Positions 25,912 to 33,629 of a stretch of DNA of 64,000 nt are shown here, in pieces. The notes below the pieces were generated by a model, which ran no database searches, had not been told where the DNA came from, and saw only the letters and a list, made by a program, of their open reading frames with translations. A program made the translations under genes and the position numbers. Positions within the stretch are counted from its first letter, which is position 1, and each line of letters opens with the position of its first letter. The DNA is from Chitinophaga rhizophila (GTDB lineage Bacteria > Bacteroidota > Bacteroidia > Chitinophagales > Chitinophagaceae): contig NZ_JAICCF010000002.1 of NCBI RefSeq assembly GCF_019492185.1, positions 496,001 through 560,000 of the forward strand, given 5' to 3'.

Positions 25912-26463
25912 TTATTTTTTCAGCTCCTCCCTGTTGATGAAGATCGAAAATATAGTAGTACCGTAATTACGTTCAGAACGGTAATATGAGTAATTCTTGT
26001 AGTTATTGCGTGGTGTATGTTCCAGTACAAACCATCCTTCAGGTTCCAGCAACTGTTTTTCAAATATGATCAGTGGTAGCTGGTCGATGGTAGTCAAAGC
26101 ATAAGGAGGGCCGGCGAAGATAAAGTTAAATTTCTCCGTACACTGCTCCAGATATTTGAACACATCCATCCGCTGGAGTTTCAAGGGAACTTCCAGTGAT
26201 TGGGCGGTCTTTTGTATAAAATCGGCCATGTTCGGATCTTTCTCCACAATAGTCAGATCTGTTACCCCTCTTGAGGCCAGTTCGTAACTAATACTGCCTG
26301 TACCACCGAAGATATCCAGTGTTTTCAGACCTTCAAATTCCAGGTTATTCTCCAGGATGTTGAATAAGCCGCCTTTGGCAATATCTGTAGTTGGTCTGGT
26401 GTGCGGCATATTTGCTGGCGGCTGAAACCGCAATCCTCCCTTTTCTCCTCCGATTATACGCAT
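25912..26463 (-). CDS. rsmD: RsmD-family 16S rRNA (guanine-N2) methyltransferase, altered motif IV
   Basis: 183-aa SAM-dependent methyltransferase of the RsmD family (m2G966 of 16S rRNA in E. coli). N-terminal MRIIGGEKGGLRF and TRPTTDIAKGGLFNIL are typical, and the SAM motif I is LDIFGGTGSISYE. Motif IV, normally (D/N)PPY and catalytic, reads FAGPPYA here, so the Asp is Gly; the codon is GGC and the frame is open on both sides. The gene overlaps the DUF3822 gene by 10 nt and precedes coaD by 6 bp. Substrate assignment is by family; activity is uncertain because of motif IV. Confidence 0.88.
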   Translation of the reverse strand: MRIIGGEKGGLRFQPPANMPHTRPTTDIAKGGLFNILENNLEFEGLKTLDIFGGTGSISYELASRGVTDLTIVEKDPNMADFIQKTAQSLEVPLKLQRMDVFKYLEQCTEKFNFIFAGPPYALTTIDQLPLIIFEKQLLEPEGWFVLEHTPRNNYKNYSYYRSERNYGTTIFSIFINREELKK

Positions 26464-27329
26464 AACGCCATCGCATAAAGATTATTAAAATAATAGCCTG
26501 GTATCTCTTCCATTTTCGGAATATACCAGAAACCCGACAAACGCGGCATCCATTCCAGTTTAGGAATGAAACGGCGCAATTCCTCGTGTATTTGTGAGTC
26601 GGATGTAACTGCCCCTCCTACTTTCACTTTTACCAGTTGTTCATCAAGGCCGGTCTGACGTAAGATGTTCACCAGATGGTATACAACATCCAGGCCTGTC
26701 TGGCTGGACACATCCTGTTGAATAAGCAGCTTACCGAATCTGAAGATAGTGAGGGAGAACTTATGTTGTTGAATATCAACGTAAGCTACACCATTGAGTT
26801 CCAGGAAGTCATTGTCGAAGCGGTAAGACTTCAACAGGCCTGTATTGGCATGGATTACTTTATCGGTTGAAAACTCTTTCCTGAGGAAGCCCATTACGTC
26901 TTTATCCACTGAATAGATATTAACCAGCTGCTGTTCGGATATTACATCAGCCAGCACCAGTTCCTGGGTCTGTTCAGGATATATAACGTGCAGATAGTCT
27001 TTTTTCAGTGACGGATTGTAGTGTTGTTCGGGCACTAATGTACTATTAACACCGTCAAAAGCCAGTTGTACCAGGCTGAAGTTGGTGAACAGAAGTTTGT
27101 CTGCATCGAATATCTGTTCAATCATCTGCAGATCTGCCGTAGCAGTTTTCTGAGGCAGAAAATGATAAGATTTCAATGCCAGGAACTTTTTCGCGGCCGG
27201 ATTATATACTACATAACTGAAGGTACCTTTTCCGATCAGAACAAGCAGCTGGCAGGAAGTAAGATCCGTCTCGAGCAGAGAAGCATCATCCGCAGCAAAG
27301 GCAGGATGAATTTTATAAGACACAGACAT
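26454..27329 (-). CDS. DUF3822-family protein
   Basis: 291-aa protein of the DUF3822 family, found next to rsmD in many Bacteroidota. The ATG at 27329 (MSVSYKIHPAFA) was chosen; an upstream in-frame Met would add an unlikely hydrophobic leader overlapping the divergent MATE promoter. The text (LLVLIGKGTFSYVVYNPAAKKFLALKSY near the start, KVKVGGAVTSDSQIHEEL late) suggests an actin-like ATPase fold, as has been proposed for this family. It is the first gene of a four-gene operon. Function unknown; conserved linkage suggests a role with ribosome maturation. Confidence 0.85.
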   Translation of the reverse strand: MSVSYKIHPAFAADDASLLETDLTSCQLLVLIGKGTFSYVVYNPAAKKFLALKSYHFLPQKTATADLQMIEQIFDADKLLFTNFSLVQLAFDGVNSTLVPEQHYNPSLKKDYLHVIYPEQTQELVLADVISEQQLVNIYSVDKDVMGFLRKEFSTDKVIHANTGLLKSYRFDNDFLELNGVAYVDIQQHKFSLTIFRFGKLLIQQDVSSQTGLDVVYHLVNILRQTGLDEQLVKVKVGGAVTSDSQIHEELRRFIPKLEWMPRLSGFWYIPKMEEIPGYYFNNLYAMALCV

Positions 27330-27384
27330 TATTAATACATTAGATATGGCACAATAATAACCAAAAAACGCGACTTTTGCTCCT

Positions 27385-28716
27385 ATGCAGTTTGAAGTAA
27401 ACACGAGGCAGATCATAAAAATTGCCGCCCCTATATCCCTGGCTCTCATTATTCCACAAATAAATCACATGACAAATACAGCTTTCCTGGGGCGCCTGGG
27501 GGAGTTAGAGCTTGCTGCTAATGGAATTGCCGGTATTTATTACCTGGTTATGTACATGGTGGCCTATGGACTTAACAACGGGTTACAGGTACTGATTGCA
27601 CGCAGAGCGGGCCAGTTGAACATAGCAGGTATCGGACAGTTATTCTCCAATGGCATACAGCTGGGACTGGGTTCATCATTTCTGGTGATTGCGCTGACAC
27701 TATTTCTGGCCCCATGGTTTTTTTCAAAAAGTCTTCATAATGAGCATATCTACGAAGCAGCTTTGTCATTTATCCGTATCCGCATCTGGGGTATTCCCTT
27801 TCTGATGATGTTGAGTATGGCTAATGCATTTTATATTGGGAGTGGCAACTCTAAAGTATTGGCAGTGACCTCTTTATGCCAGGAAATGGTGAATATTGGC
27901 GGAGACTATCTACTGATCTTCGGTAAATTCGGACTGCCCGCCCTGGGGTTAAATGGTGCAGCTATAGCCTCGGTACTGGCAGAATGTACGGGGATGTTTG
28001 TGGCTTATACTATCCTTTTTGGCAAGGGGTACCATAAACGGTTCTCACTGTTTAGTTACCTGAAACCTTCCTGGGATATCATGCGGAGCATCCTGACTAT
28101 TTCAGCGCCATTAATAATACAGTTCCTTTTTAGTATTGGCAGCTGGTTCATATTTTTCATCTTTATTGAACATTTGGGAGAGCGCCCGCTGGCAATCTCA
28201 AATATGCTACGCAGCATCTTTGGATTCTTTGGAGTCTTTACCTGGGCACTGGCTTCAACCTGTAATACAATGGTAAGCAATGTGATCGGACAGGGAAAGT
28301 CGGAACTGGTCTTCAAAGCGATCCGCAAGATTGTGGGAATCAGCTTATTGTGTACGGTGATAGTATGTATTCTGGTAAATCTGTTTCCTTATACACTGCT
28401 GCATATCTATACCAATGACAAAGAACTGATCAGCGAAGCAATACCATCCGTGCGGATCATCACACTTAGTACATTGCTAATGGCAGTGTCGGGGGTAGTA
28501 TTAAGCGCAGTAACAGGTACCGGCAATACACGGATCAACGTCGCCATTGAGTTTGCCGCAGTAATCGGCTATCTGGTATATTGCAGTATTGTGGTAGAAC
28601 GTTGGCGCAGTCCGCTGCATATAGCATGGCTGGCAGACTTCTTCTACTGGACTATTATATTGCTATTGTGTGTGTTATATCTGCGGAGCGGCAGGTGGAG
28701 GTCAAAATCTATCTGA
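27385..28716 (+). CDS. MATE-family multidrug efflux transporter
   Basis: 443-aa inner-membrane antiporter with about 12 hydrophobic segments in two repeated MatE halves (about 12-175 and 235-395). Typical text: the N-terminal LGRLGELELAANGIAG and the loop VIGQGKSELVFKAIRK near 305. Drives out cationic compounds using Na+ or H+; substrate unknown. The GACTTTTG box at 27372-27379 ends 5 bp before the ATG, giving a very short or no leader. Its stop is only 3 bp from the stop of the convergent TPR gene, with no terminator between. Confidence 0.94.
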   Translation: MQFEVNTRQIIKIAAPISLALIIPQINHMTNTAFLGRLGELELAANGIAGIYYLVMYMVAYGLNNGLQVLIARRAGQLNIAGIGQLFSNGIQLGLGSSFLVIALTLFLAPWFFSKSLHNEHIYEAALSFIRIRIWGIPFLMMLSMANAFYIGSGNSKVLAVTSLCQEMVNIGGDYLLIFGKFGLPALGLNGAAIASVLAECTGMFVAYTILFGKGYHKRFSLFSYLKPSWDIMRSILTISAPLIIQFLFSIGSWFIFFIFIEHLGERPLAISNMLRSIFGFFGVFTWALASTCNTMVSNVIGQGKSELVFKAIRKIVGISLLCTVIVCILVNLFPYTLLHIYTNDKELISEAIPSVRIITLSTLLMAVSGVVLSAVTGTGNTRINVAIEFAAVIGYLVYCSIVVERWRSPLHIAWLADFFYWTIILLLCVLYLRSGRWRSKSI

Positions 28717-28719
28717 CAA

Positions 28720-29475
28720 TCACTCCATACTCTCCAACATCTTCTTACAATTAGCCTTAATACCCGGGTCATCCTGATAGATAGGGCGTAAGGTTACTGC
28801 TTTCCGGAGTACTTCTATAGACTTTTCCAGTTCTTCCTTGTCTTTATAAGCTTTAGCAAGATCCTGGTAATTAACGAGGTATGATGGGTCAAGTTTCCGG
28901 CATCTTTCAAAGTTGGAGATGGCATTATCAAGTGAGCCTTCAGGAAGACCGCCAAACAGGACTTTGGCAGCAGCCTTTTCGAGCGCGTTCATATTGGCCA
29001 TATCATAATTGAGCCTGCCAAATATATAATAGGCCTTTGCATAATTCGGGTTGAACTTAATAGCTAGTTCGGCATACCTTTTTACTTCCTTATAGGCAGC
29101 TACTTTATCTTTTGCACCCATTGTCGTTGCTGACCGTCCCAGTGCCACAGCCATAGCATAGTTAGCTTCGGGATTCTCAGGAGCGAGTTTTATGGCCTGA
29201 TCTGCATAACTTTTGGCTTCGGAGTAGTTGCGGGATTTCTCATCTTTATCGGTTGATCGGCTACCTTCACGTGCAGTAAGTTCACTGGCACCTGTAAGTG
29301 CAGCAATATTTTCGGGCTGTACTTTCAGCGCATCTTTATAGAGGGTAAGCGCTGCTGGTTCTTTCATCTTTTTTTCAAGCTGTCTCGCCTGATCTACCAT
29401 TTCATCTGCAGTCTGAGCGTAAGAGATTGTAGTAAAGAGGACTAGCGCAGCGGATACAAATACCTTCTTAAACAT
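28720..29475 (-). CDS. Exported TPR-repeat protein
   Basis: 251-aa periplasmic protein with a signal peptide (MFKKVFVSAALVLFTTISYAQ) and about five tetratricopeptide repeats: ALTLYKDALKVQPENIAAL, AKSYADQAIKLAPENPEAN, VKRYAELAIKFNPNYAKAY, AISNFERCRKLDPSYLVN and a final SIEVLRKAVTLRPI. TPR arrays mediate protein-protein contacts; no partner is indicated by context. Monocistronic, converging on the MATE gene. Confidence 0.88.
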   Translation of the reverse strand: MFKKVFVSAALVLFTTISYAQTADEMVDQARQLEKKMKEPAALTLYKDALKVQPENIAALTGASELTAREGSRSTDKDEKSRNYSEAKSYADQAIKLAPENPEANYAMAVALGRSATTMGAKDKVAAYKEVKRYAELAIKFNPNYAKAYYIFGRLNYDMANMNALEKAAAKVLFGGLPEGSLDNAISNFERCRKLDPSYLVNYQDLAKAYKDKEELEKSIEVLRKAVTLRPIYQDDPGIKANCKKMLESME

Positions 29476-29588
29476 AGGACGGAAGTTTTCACATGTTAAT
29501 TAAATAAATTTAACGCTTCTCAATAGAATAACCATACCGTACATGTATTAAACTGACAGCGTTATAAAGTAAGTTGGAGGGCTACTAA

Positions 29589-29939
29589 TTAATAATTCTT
29601 TTCGAGCGTAACAATAGAGTTGCGGATGGACGCGCCCATAGGAGGATTTAGTTTCTTGAGAGAAACAATGGAACGCTGAATTTCGGGATACTTCTCTTTC
29701 ACAGCATCGCTGATGTCATACACCACCTGTTCAAGCAGTGGCTGTGGAATAGCCATGATCTTTCTGACAATATTGTATAGTCCCTGGTAATTGACAGTTT
29801 CTGATATACTATCAATATGCCGGGTACCGGGAATGGTAACAAAGATATCTACAATGAAATCATTGCCGAGAATACGTTCTTCCGGGTAAAGACCATGAAA
29901 GGCGCGGAAAGTAGCTTGTTCCAGACCAACAGTTAACAT
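29589..29939 (-). CDS. folB: Dihydroneopterin aldolase
   Basis: 116-aa folate-pathway enzyme converting 7,8-dihydroneopterin to the hydroxymethyl-dihydropterin. Family text: ATFRAFHGLYPEERILGNDFIVD at the start, SETVNYQGLYNIVRK and SLKKLNPPMGA at the C-terminus, giving the conserved Tyr, Glu and Lys. ATG at 29939 was chosen; the frame is open further upstream but the extra stretch is hydrophobic and unlike any FolB. No other folate gene is adjacent. Confidence 0.93.
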   Translation of the reverse strand: MLTVGLEQATFRAFHGLYPEERILGNDFIVDIFVTIPGTRHIDSISETVNYQGLYNIVRKIMAIPQPLLEQVVYDISDAVKEKYPEIQRSIVSLKKLNPPMGASIRNSIVTLEKNY

Positions 29940-30108
29940 GAGAAAAGTTAGAATTAGGCTTTGAAAATTATGGCCAGGCAGACATATGAATAGCTGGCAA
30001 CTATATATTCTGGCAATAAAGAATTTGATGACAATCTGTACAAGTAATGGTAATGCCCCGGCGTATCTGCAAAAGTAGTAACCTACAATGCTTAGCATAA
30101 TAACCAGA

Positions 30109-30166
30109 AATTAAGAATCAGGTACCAGAAGATTGAGTATTAATTCCTGATGGCTGATTCTTAATT
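30109..30166. repeat. 13-bp inverted repeat between trxB and folB
   Basis: AATTAAGAATCAG (30109-30121) and CTGATTCTTAATT (30154-30166), perfect and 32 bp apart. It lies 14 bp past the trxB stop and upstream of folB. The same AATTAAGAATCAGG text occurs at about 39696-39711. Confidence 0.75.
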
Positions 30167-30179
30167 CCGGATTTTATCT

Positions 30180-31124
30180 TTAGAAGTCCTGTGCTGCTAA
30201 GTATCTTTCTGCATCCAGCGCAGCCATACAACCACTACCAGCGGCAGTCACAGCCTGGCGATAGATTTTATCCTGCACGTCTCCGCAGGCGAACACGCCT
30301 TCCAGGTTAGTACGGGAGGAGCCAGGAACGGTTTTAATATAACCTTGTTCATCCAGTTGCAGGTAGTCTTTGAAGATACCTGAGTTAGGCTGGTGTCCAA
30401 TTGCTACGAAGAAGGCACTTACCGGAACGGTTGTTTCTTCATTCTTGGCAGTGTTGAGCAGTCTCACAGCTTCTACCTTGTTTTCACCCAGAACTTCCTG
30501 AGTTTCAGTATTCCAGTAGACGATGATATTGGATGTTTTAAGTACGCGATCCTGCATTACTTTGGATGCCCGCATTTCATGACGGCGAACGATCATATGA
30601 ACGTTGCTGCACATTTTAGAGAGGTAGAGAGCTTCTTCAGCAGCGGTATCACCGGCACCGACGATAGCGACTTCCTTACCACGGAAGAAGAATCCGTCAC
30701 ATACAGCACAGGCAGACACACCGCTACCGTTCAGACGTTGTTCTGACGGCATACCAAGCCATTTGGCAGAAGCGCCGGTTGCTATGATGATCGCATCAGC
30801 GGTCATTACTTTGGATTCGTCTATTGTTACTTTGTATGGTTTGCTGCTAAAGTCAACAGATGTAGCCATACCGAAGCGGATATCTGCACCCATGCGTGCA
30901 GCCTGTTTCTCGAAGTCTACCATCATCTCAGGGCCCTGGATACCTTCGGGGTAACCCGGATAGTTCTCCACTTCTGTTGTGATGGTGAGCTGGCCTCCGG
31001 GCTGAATACCCTGGTAAAGTACAGGTTTAAGATTTGCTCTCGCGGCATATATCGCAGCAGTGTAGCCTGCTGGTCCGGAACCTACGATCAATAGATGTAC
31101 ATGTTCCTGTTGGTTAGTTTCCAT
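30180..31124 (-). CDS. trxB: Thioredoxin-disulfide reductase
   Basis: 314-aa flavoenzyme that reduces thioredoxin with NADPH. N-terminal FAD motif GSGPAGYTAAIYAAR, redox-active CAVC at residues 139-142 (SACAVCDGFFF), NADPH-binding VGAGDTAAEEALYL and the C-terminal FACGDVQDKIYRQ are all intact. Length is standard. TATTTTTG on the minus strand (31230-31223) about 100 bp upstream may be its -7 box. Works with the window's other thiol proteins such as bacilliredoxin only by inference. Confidence 0.97.
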   Translation of the reverse strand: METNQQEHVHLLIVGSGPAGYTAAIYAARANLKPVLYQGIQPGGQLTITTEVENYPGYPEGIQGPEMMVDFEKQAARMGADIRFGMATSVDFSSKPYKVTIDESKVMTADAIIIATGASAKWLGMPSEQRLNGSGVSACAVCDGFFFRGKEVAIVGAGDTAAEEALYLSKMCSNVHMIVRRHEMRASKVMQDRVLKTSNIIVYWNTETQEVLGENKVEAVRLLNTAKNEETTVPVSAFFVAIGHQPNSGIFKDYLQLDEQGYIKTVPGSSRTNLEGVFACGDVQDKIYRQAVTAAGSGCMAALDAERYLAAQDF

Positions 31125-31239
31125 GCTTACTATGTAAAATTATAATGATGGTTTATGCTTGTCCATATCTTCGGACAGAAACACACTATAATAGAAGGCA
31201 TTCTCCTAAATGATGTGGTCTGCAAAAATACGGTTCCCC

Positions 31240-31278
31240 ATAAAATAAAAAACACCGGCTATAAAATTACAGCCGGTG
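31240..31278 (-). terminator. Terminator of rpoD
   Basis: 8-bp perfect stem CACCGGCT / AGCCGGTG, followed on the minus strand by TTTTTTATTTTAT; about 80 bp past the rpoD stop. Confidence 0.88.
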
Positions 31279-31359
31279 CATCTATATAAAGTTATAGATC
31301 TATGATTTGAATAGCAACTAAATGCTTATCCTCTTCTTGTCTGAAGTCTTAGCGAGGGA

Positions 31360-32217
31360 TTAACCCAGATAAGATTTCAGTGCTCCGCTGTAGCGGGCTT
31401 TCTGCAGCCTTTTAATGGCGCGTTCCTTGATTTGACGAATCCTTTCCTTTGTCAGGTCATATTTCTGACCGATTTGCTCGATCGTTGCTCCATTCTCTCC
31501 ATCCAGACCAAAGTATGCGTTTACGATTTCCGCTTCACGAGGGCTGAGTGATTTCAGCACACGACGGATTTCTTCACGCAGTGAATCACGCATTACATCA
31601 TCATCAGTGATATCGCCACCTTCCAGGAGGTCGCCCATTGCTACGTCTTCTGCTTCATGAACAGGAGCATCGAGAGACATATGGCGGGTATTGCTCTGGA
31701 AAATATTGTTGATTTCTGATTCTGACATCTCCAGGATCTCTGCTAACTCTTCTGTAGAAGGTTCTCTTTCATTCTCCTGTTCGAATGCCATGTAGGCTTT
31801 ATTAGCTTTATTATAAGTGCCGATTTTATTCTGCGGCAGACGAACCAGACGGCCCTGCTCTGCTAAAGCCTGCAGTATTGACTGGCGAATCCACCAAACA
31901 GCGTAAGAGATGAATTTGAACCCTTTCGTTTCGTCAAATCTCTGCGCAGCTTTGATCAGCCCGAGATTGCCCTCATTAATGAGGTCGCTAAGGCTTAAGC
32001 CCTGGTGCTGATATTGCTTTGCAACTGATACTACGAAACGAAGGTTTCCTGTAGTTAAACGTTCAAGAGCCTTCTGGTCACCCATTTTAATGCGTTGCGC
32101 CAGTACGGTCTCTTCCTCAGGTGTTAACAAAGGGATCTTTGAAATCTCCTGCAGGTATTTTTCTACCGCCTGCGAATCACGGTTTGTGATCTGGGTGGCA
32201 ATTTTAAGTTGCCTCAT
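31360..32217 (-). CDS. rpoD: Primary RNA polymerase sigma factor RpoD/SigA (short Bacteroidota form)
   Basis: 285-aa group 1 sigma factor. It starts MRQLKIATQITNRDSQAVEKYL, so region 1.1 is absent, as in Bacteroidota. Region 2 (GDQKALERLTTGNLRFV, INEGNLGLIKAAQRFDETKGFKF, SYAVWWIRQSI) recognises the -7 box; region 4.2 contains the helix-turn-helix (GQKYDLTKERIRQIKERAIKRL). This protein would read the TAnnTTTG promoters seen in the window. Monocistronic, with its own terminator; the A+T-rich 326 bp upstream must hold its promoter. Confidence 0.97.
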   Translation of the reverse strand: MRQLKIATQITNRDSQAVEKYLQEISKIPLLTPEEETVLAQRIKMGDQKALERLTTGNLRFVVSVAKQYQHQGLSLSDLINEGNLGLIKAAQRFDETKGFKFISYAVWWIRQSILQALAEQGRLVRLPQNKIGTYNKANKAYMAFEQENEREPSTEELAEILEMSESEINNIFQSNTRHMSLDAPVHEAEDVAMGDLLEGGDITDDDVMRDSLREEIRRVLKSLSPREAEIVNAYFGLDGENGATIEQIGQKYDLTKERIRQIKERAIKRLQKARYSGALKSYLG

Positions 32218-32543
32218 ATTGAAAGTTTATTAGTTTATAAATTGAATAACATTAAAAGAATTTTTTTGTTGAGATATTTTAAATAATTATCTTACAACCT
32301 ATTCCACTCCTCTAACATTATCGTTTTAACAAATTAGCCTGCAAAGATCGTGCTAATACCCCATACCGCCAAATCCTTTTCAAGCCATCTATTTACTATA
32401 ACAAAGTACTCTATATAAACGATATTTAATAGCCCTTTATTAGGTATTTTCGCCGCTTTAATTAAATTTTAACAATTGAAAAATAATCAACTTCAGATTA
32501 TTAACTTCACTAATTTATTGTTCAATACATTGCAAATTCTTCA
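32218..32543. other. Divergent promoter region of rpoD and the threonine aldolase gene
   Basis: 326 bp, strongly A+T-rich, no open frame. No clean -33/-7 pair was found on either strand; TACATTG at 32526-32532 is a partial -7 match for the plus-strand gene. Confidence 0.5.
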
Positions 32544-33566
32544 ATGATGATTATTGATTTCAGGAGTGATACTTTCACCCGGCCCACTCCCGGAATGCTG
32601 GAAGCTATGTCGGCTGCATTAACCGGTGATGATGTATATGGCGAAGACCCAAGCGTGAATCAACTCGAAGCCGCCATGGCGGCATTCTTCGGCAAAGAAG
32701 CGGCGCTTTACTGCCCGTCAGGTACCATGAGTAACCAGATTGCCATAAAGGTACATACCCAACCTGGCGACGAGGTGATATGTAGTGACTTAGCCCATGT
32801 CTATATATATGAAGGTGGCGGCATCGCATTCAATGCCGGCGCTCAGGTGCGCGCACTGGAAGGTGACAGAGGGATGATTACTGCTGCCCAGGTTGCCGCT
32901 GCTATCAACCCTGACGACGTACATAAAGCCACAACTAGCCTGGTATGCCTCGAAAACACCTCTAACCGTGGAGGCGGCTGCTGCTACGACCTTGAAGAGG
33001 TAGCCCGCATTAAGAATGTATGCCGTGATAATAACCTGAAACTTCACCTGGACGGCGCAAGACTATTCAACGCGCTCGTAGCCACCGGGGAAAATCCGAA
33101 AACATTCGGGGAACTGTTCGATAGTATTTCTGTCTGCCTCAACAAAGGAATGGGCTGCCCAATGGGCTCACTCCTACTGGGGAGCGCAGCTTTTATAAAG
33201 TCCGCACGCCGGGTAAGGAAAAAACTAGGCGGAGGTCTCCGTCAGGCTGGCTATATGGCAGCTACCGGACTTTATGCCATGGAACATAACATTGCCAGAT
33301 TGGCAGATGACCATCTCCATGCCAAGCAGATTGCTAAATATCTGCTGCAAAAGACCTTTGTTGGTCACATGTTGCCGGTTGAAACCAACATCCTCATCTT
33401 TGACCTGCAGGGCAGCTGGACACCTAAGCTGTTCTCTGACTACCTGAAACAGGAAGGTATCCTGGTCACCGCAATATCTGATACACAGGTACGTATGGTA
33501 CTGCACCTGGATGTAACACCGGAAATGGTGGAAAAAACGTGTGCTATCATTTCACAAATGGAATAG
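32544..33566 (+). CDS. ltaE: Low-specificity L-threonine aldolase
   Basis: 340-aa PLP enzyme splitting L-threonine or allo-threonine to glycine and acetaldehyde. Family landmarks: [15 protein letters not shown] at the start, [15 protein letters not shown], the [11 protein letters not shown] phosphate loop, and PLP Lys201 in [14 protein letters not shown]. Stacking His85 lies in DLAHVYIYE. Two Met codons open the frame and either may be the start. valS follows on the same strand after 63 bp but has its own TATTTTTG box. Confidence 0.95.
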   Translation: MMIIDFRSDTFTRPTPGMLEAMSAALTGDDVYGEDPSVNQLEAAMAAFFGKEAALYCPSGTMSNQIAIKVHTQPGDEVICSDLAHVYIYEGGGIAFNAGAQVRALEGDRGMITAAQVAAAINPDDVHKATTSLVCLENTSNRGGGCCYDLEEVARIKNVCRDNNLKLHLDGARLFNALVATGENPKTFGELFDSISVCLNKGMGCPMGSLLLGSAAFIKSARRVRKKLGGGLRQAGYMAATGLYAMEHNIARLADDHLHAKQIAKYLLQKTFVGHMLPVETNILIFDLQGSWTPKLFSDYLKQEGILVTAISDTQVRMVLHLDVTPEMVEKTCAIISQME

Positions 33567-33629
33567 TCATGCAATAGCATTACTTATTCTCTTATTTTTG
33601 CACACTTATATAAATGATATATCGCTAGC

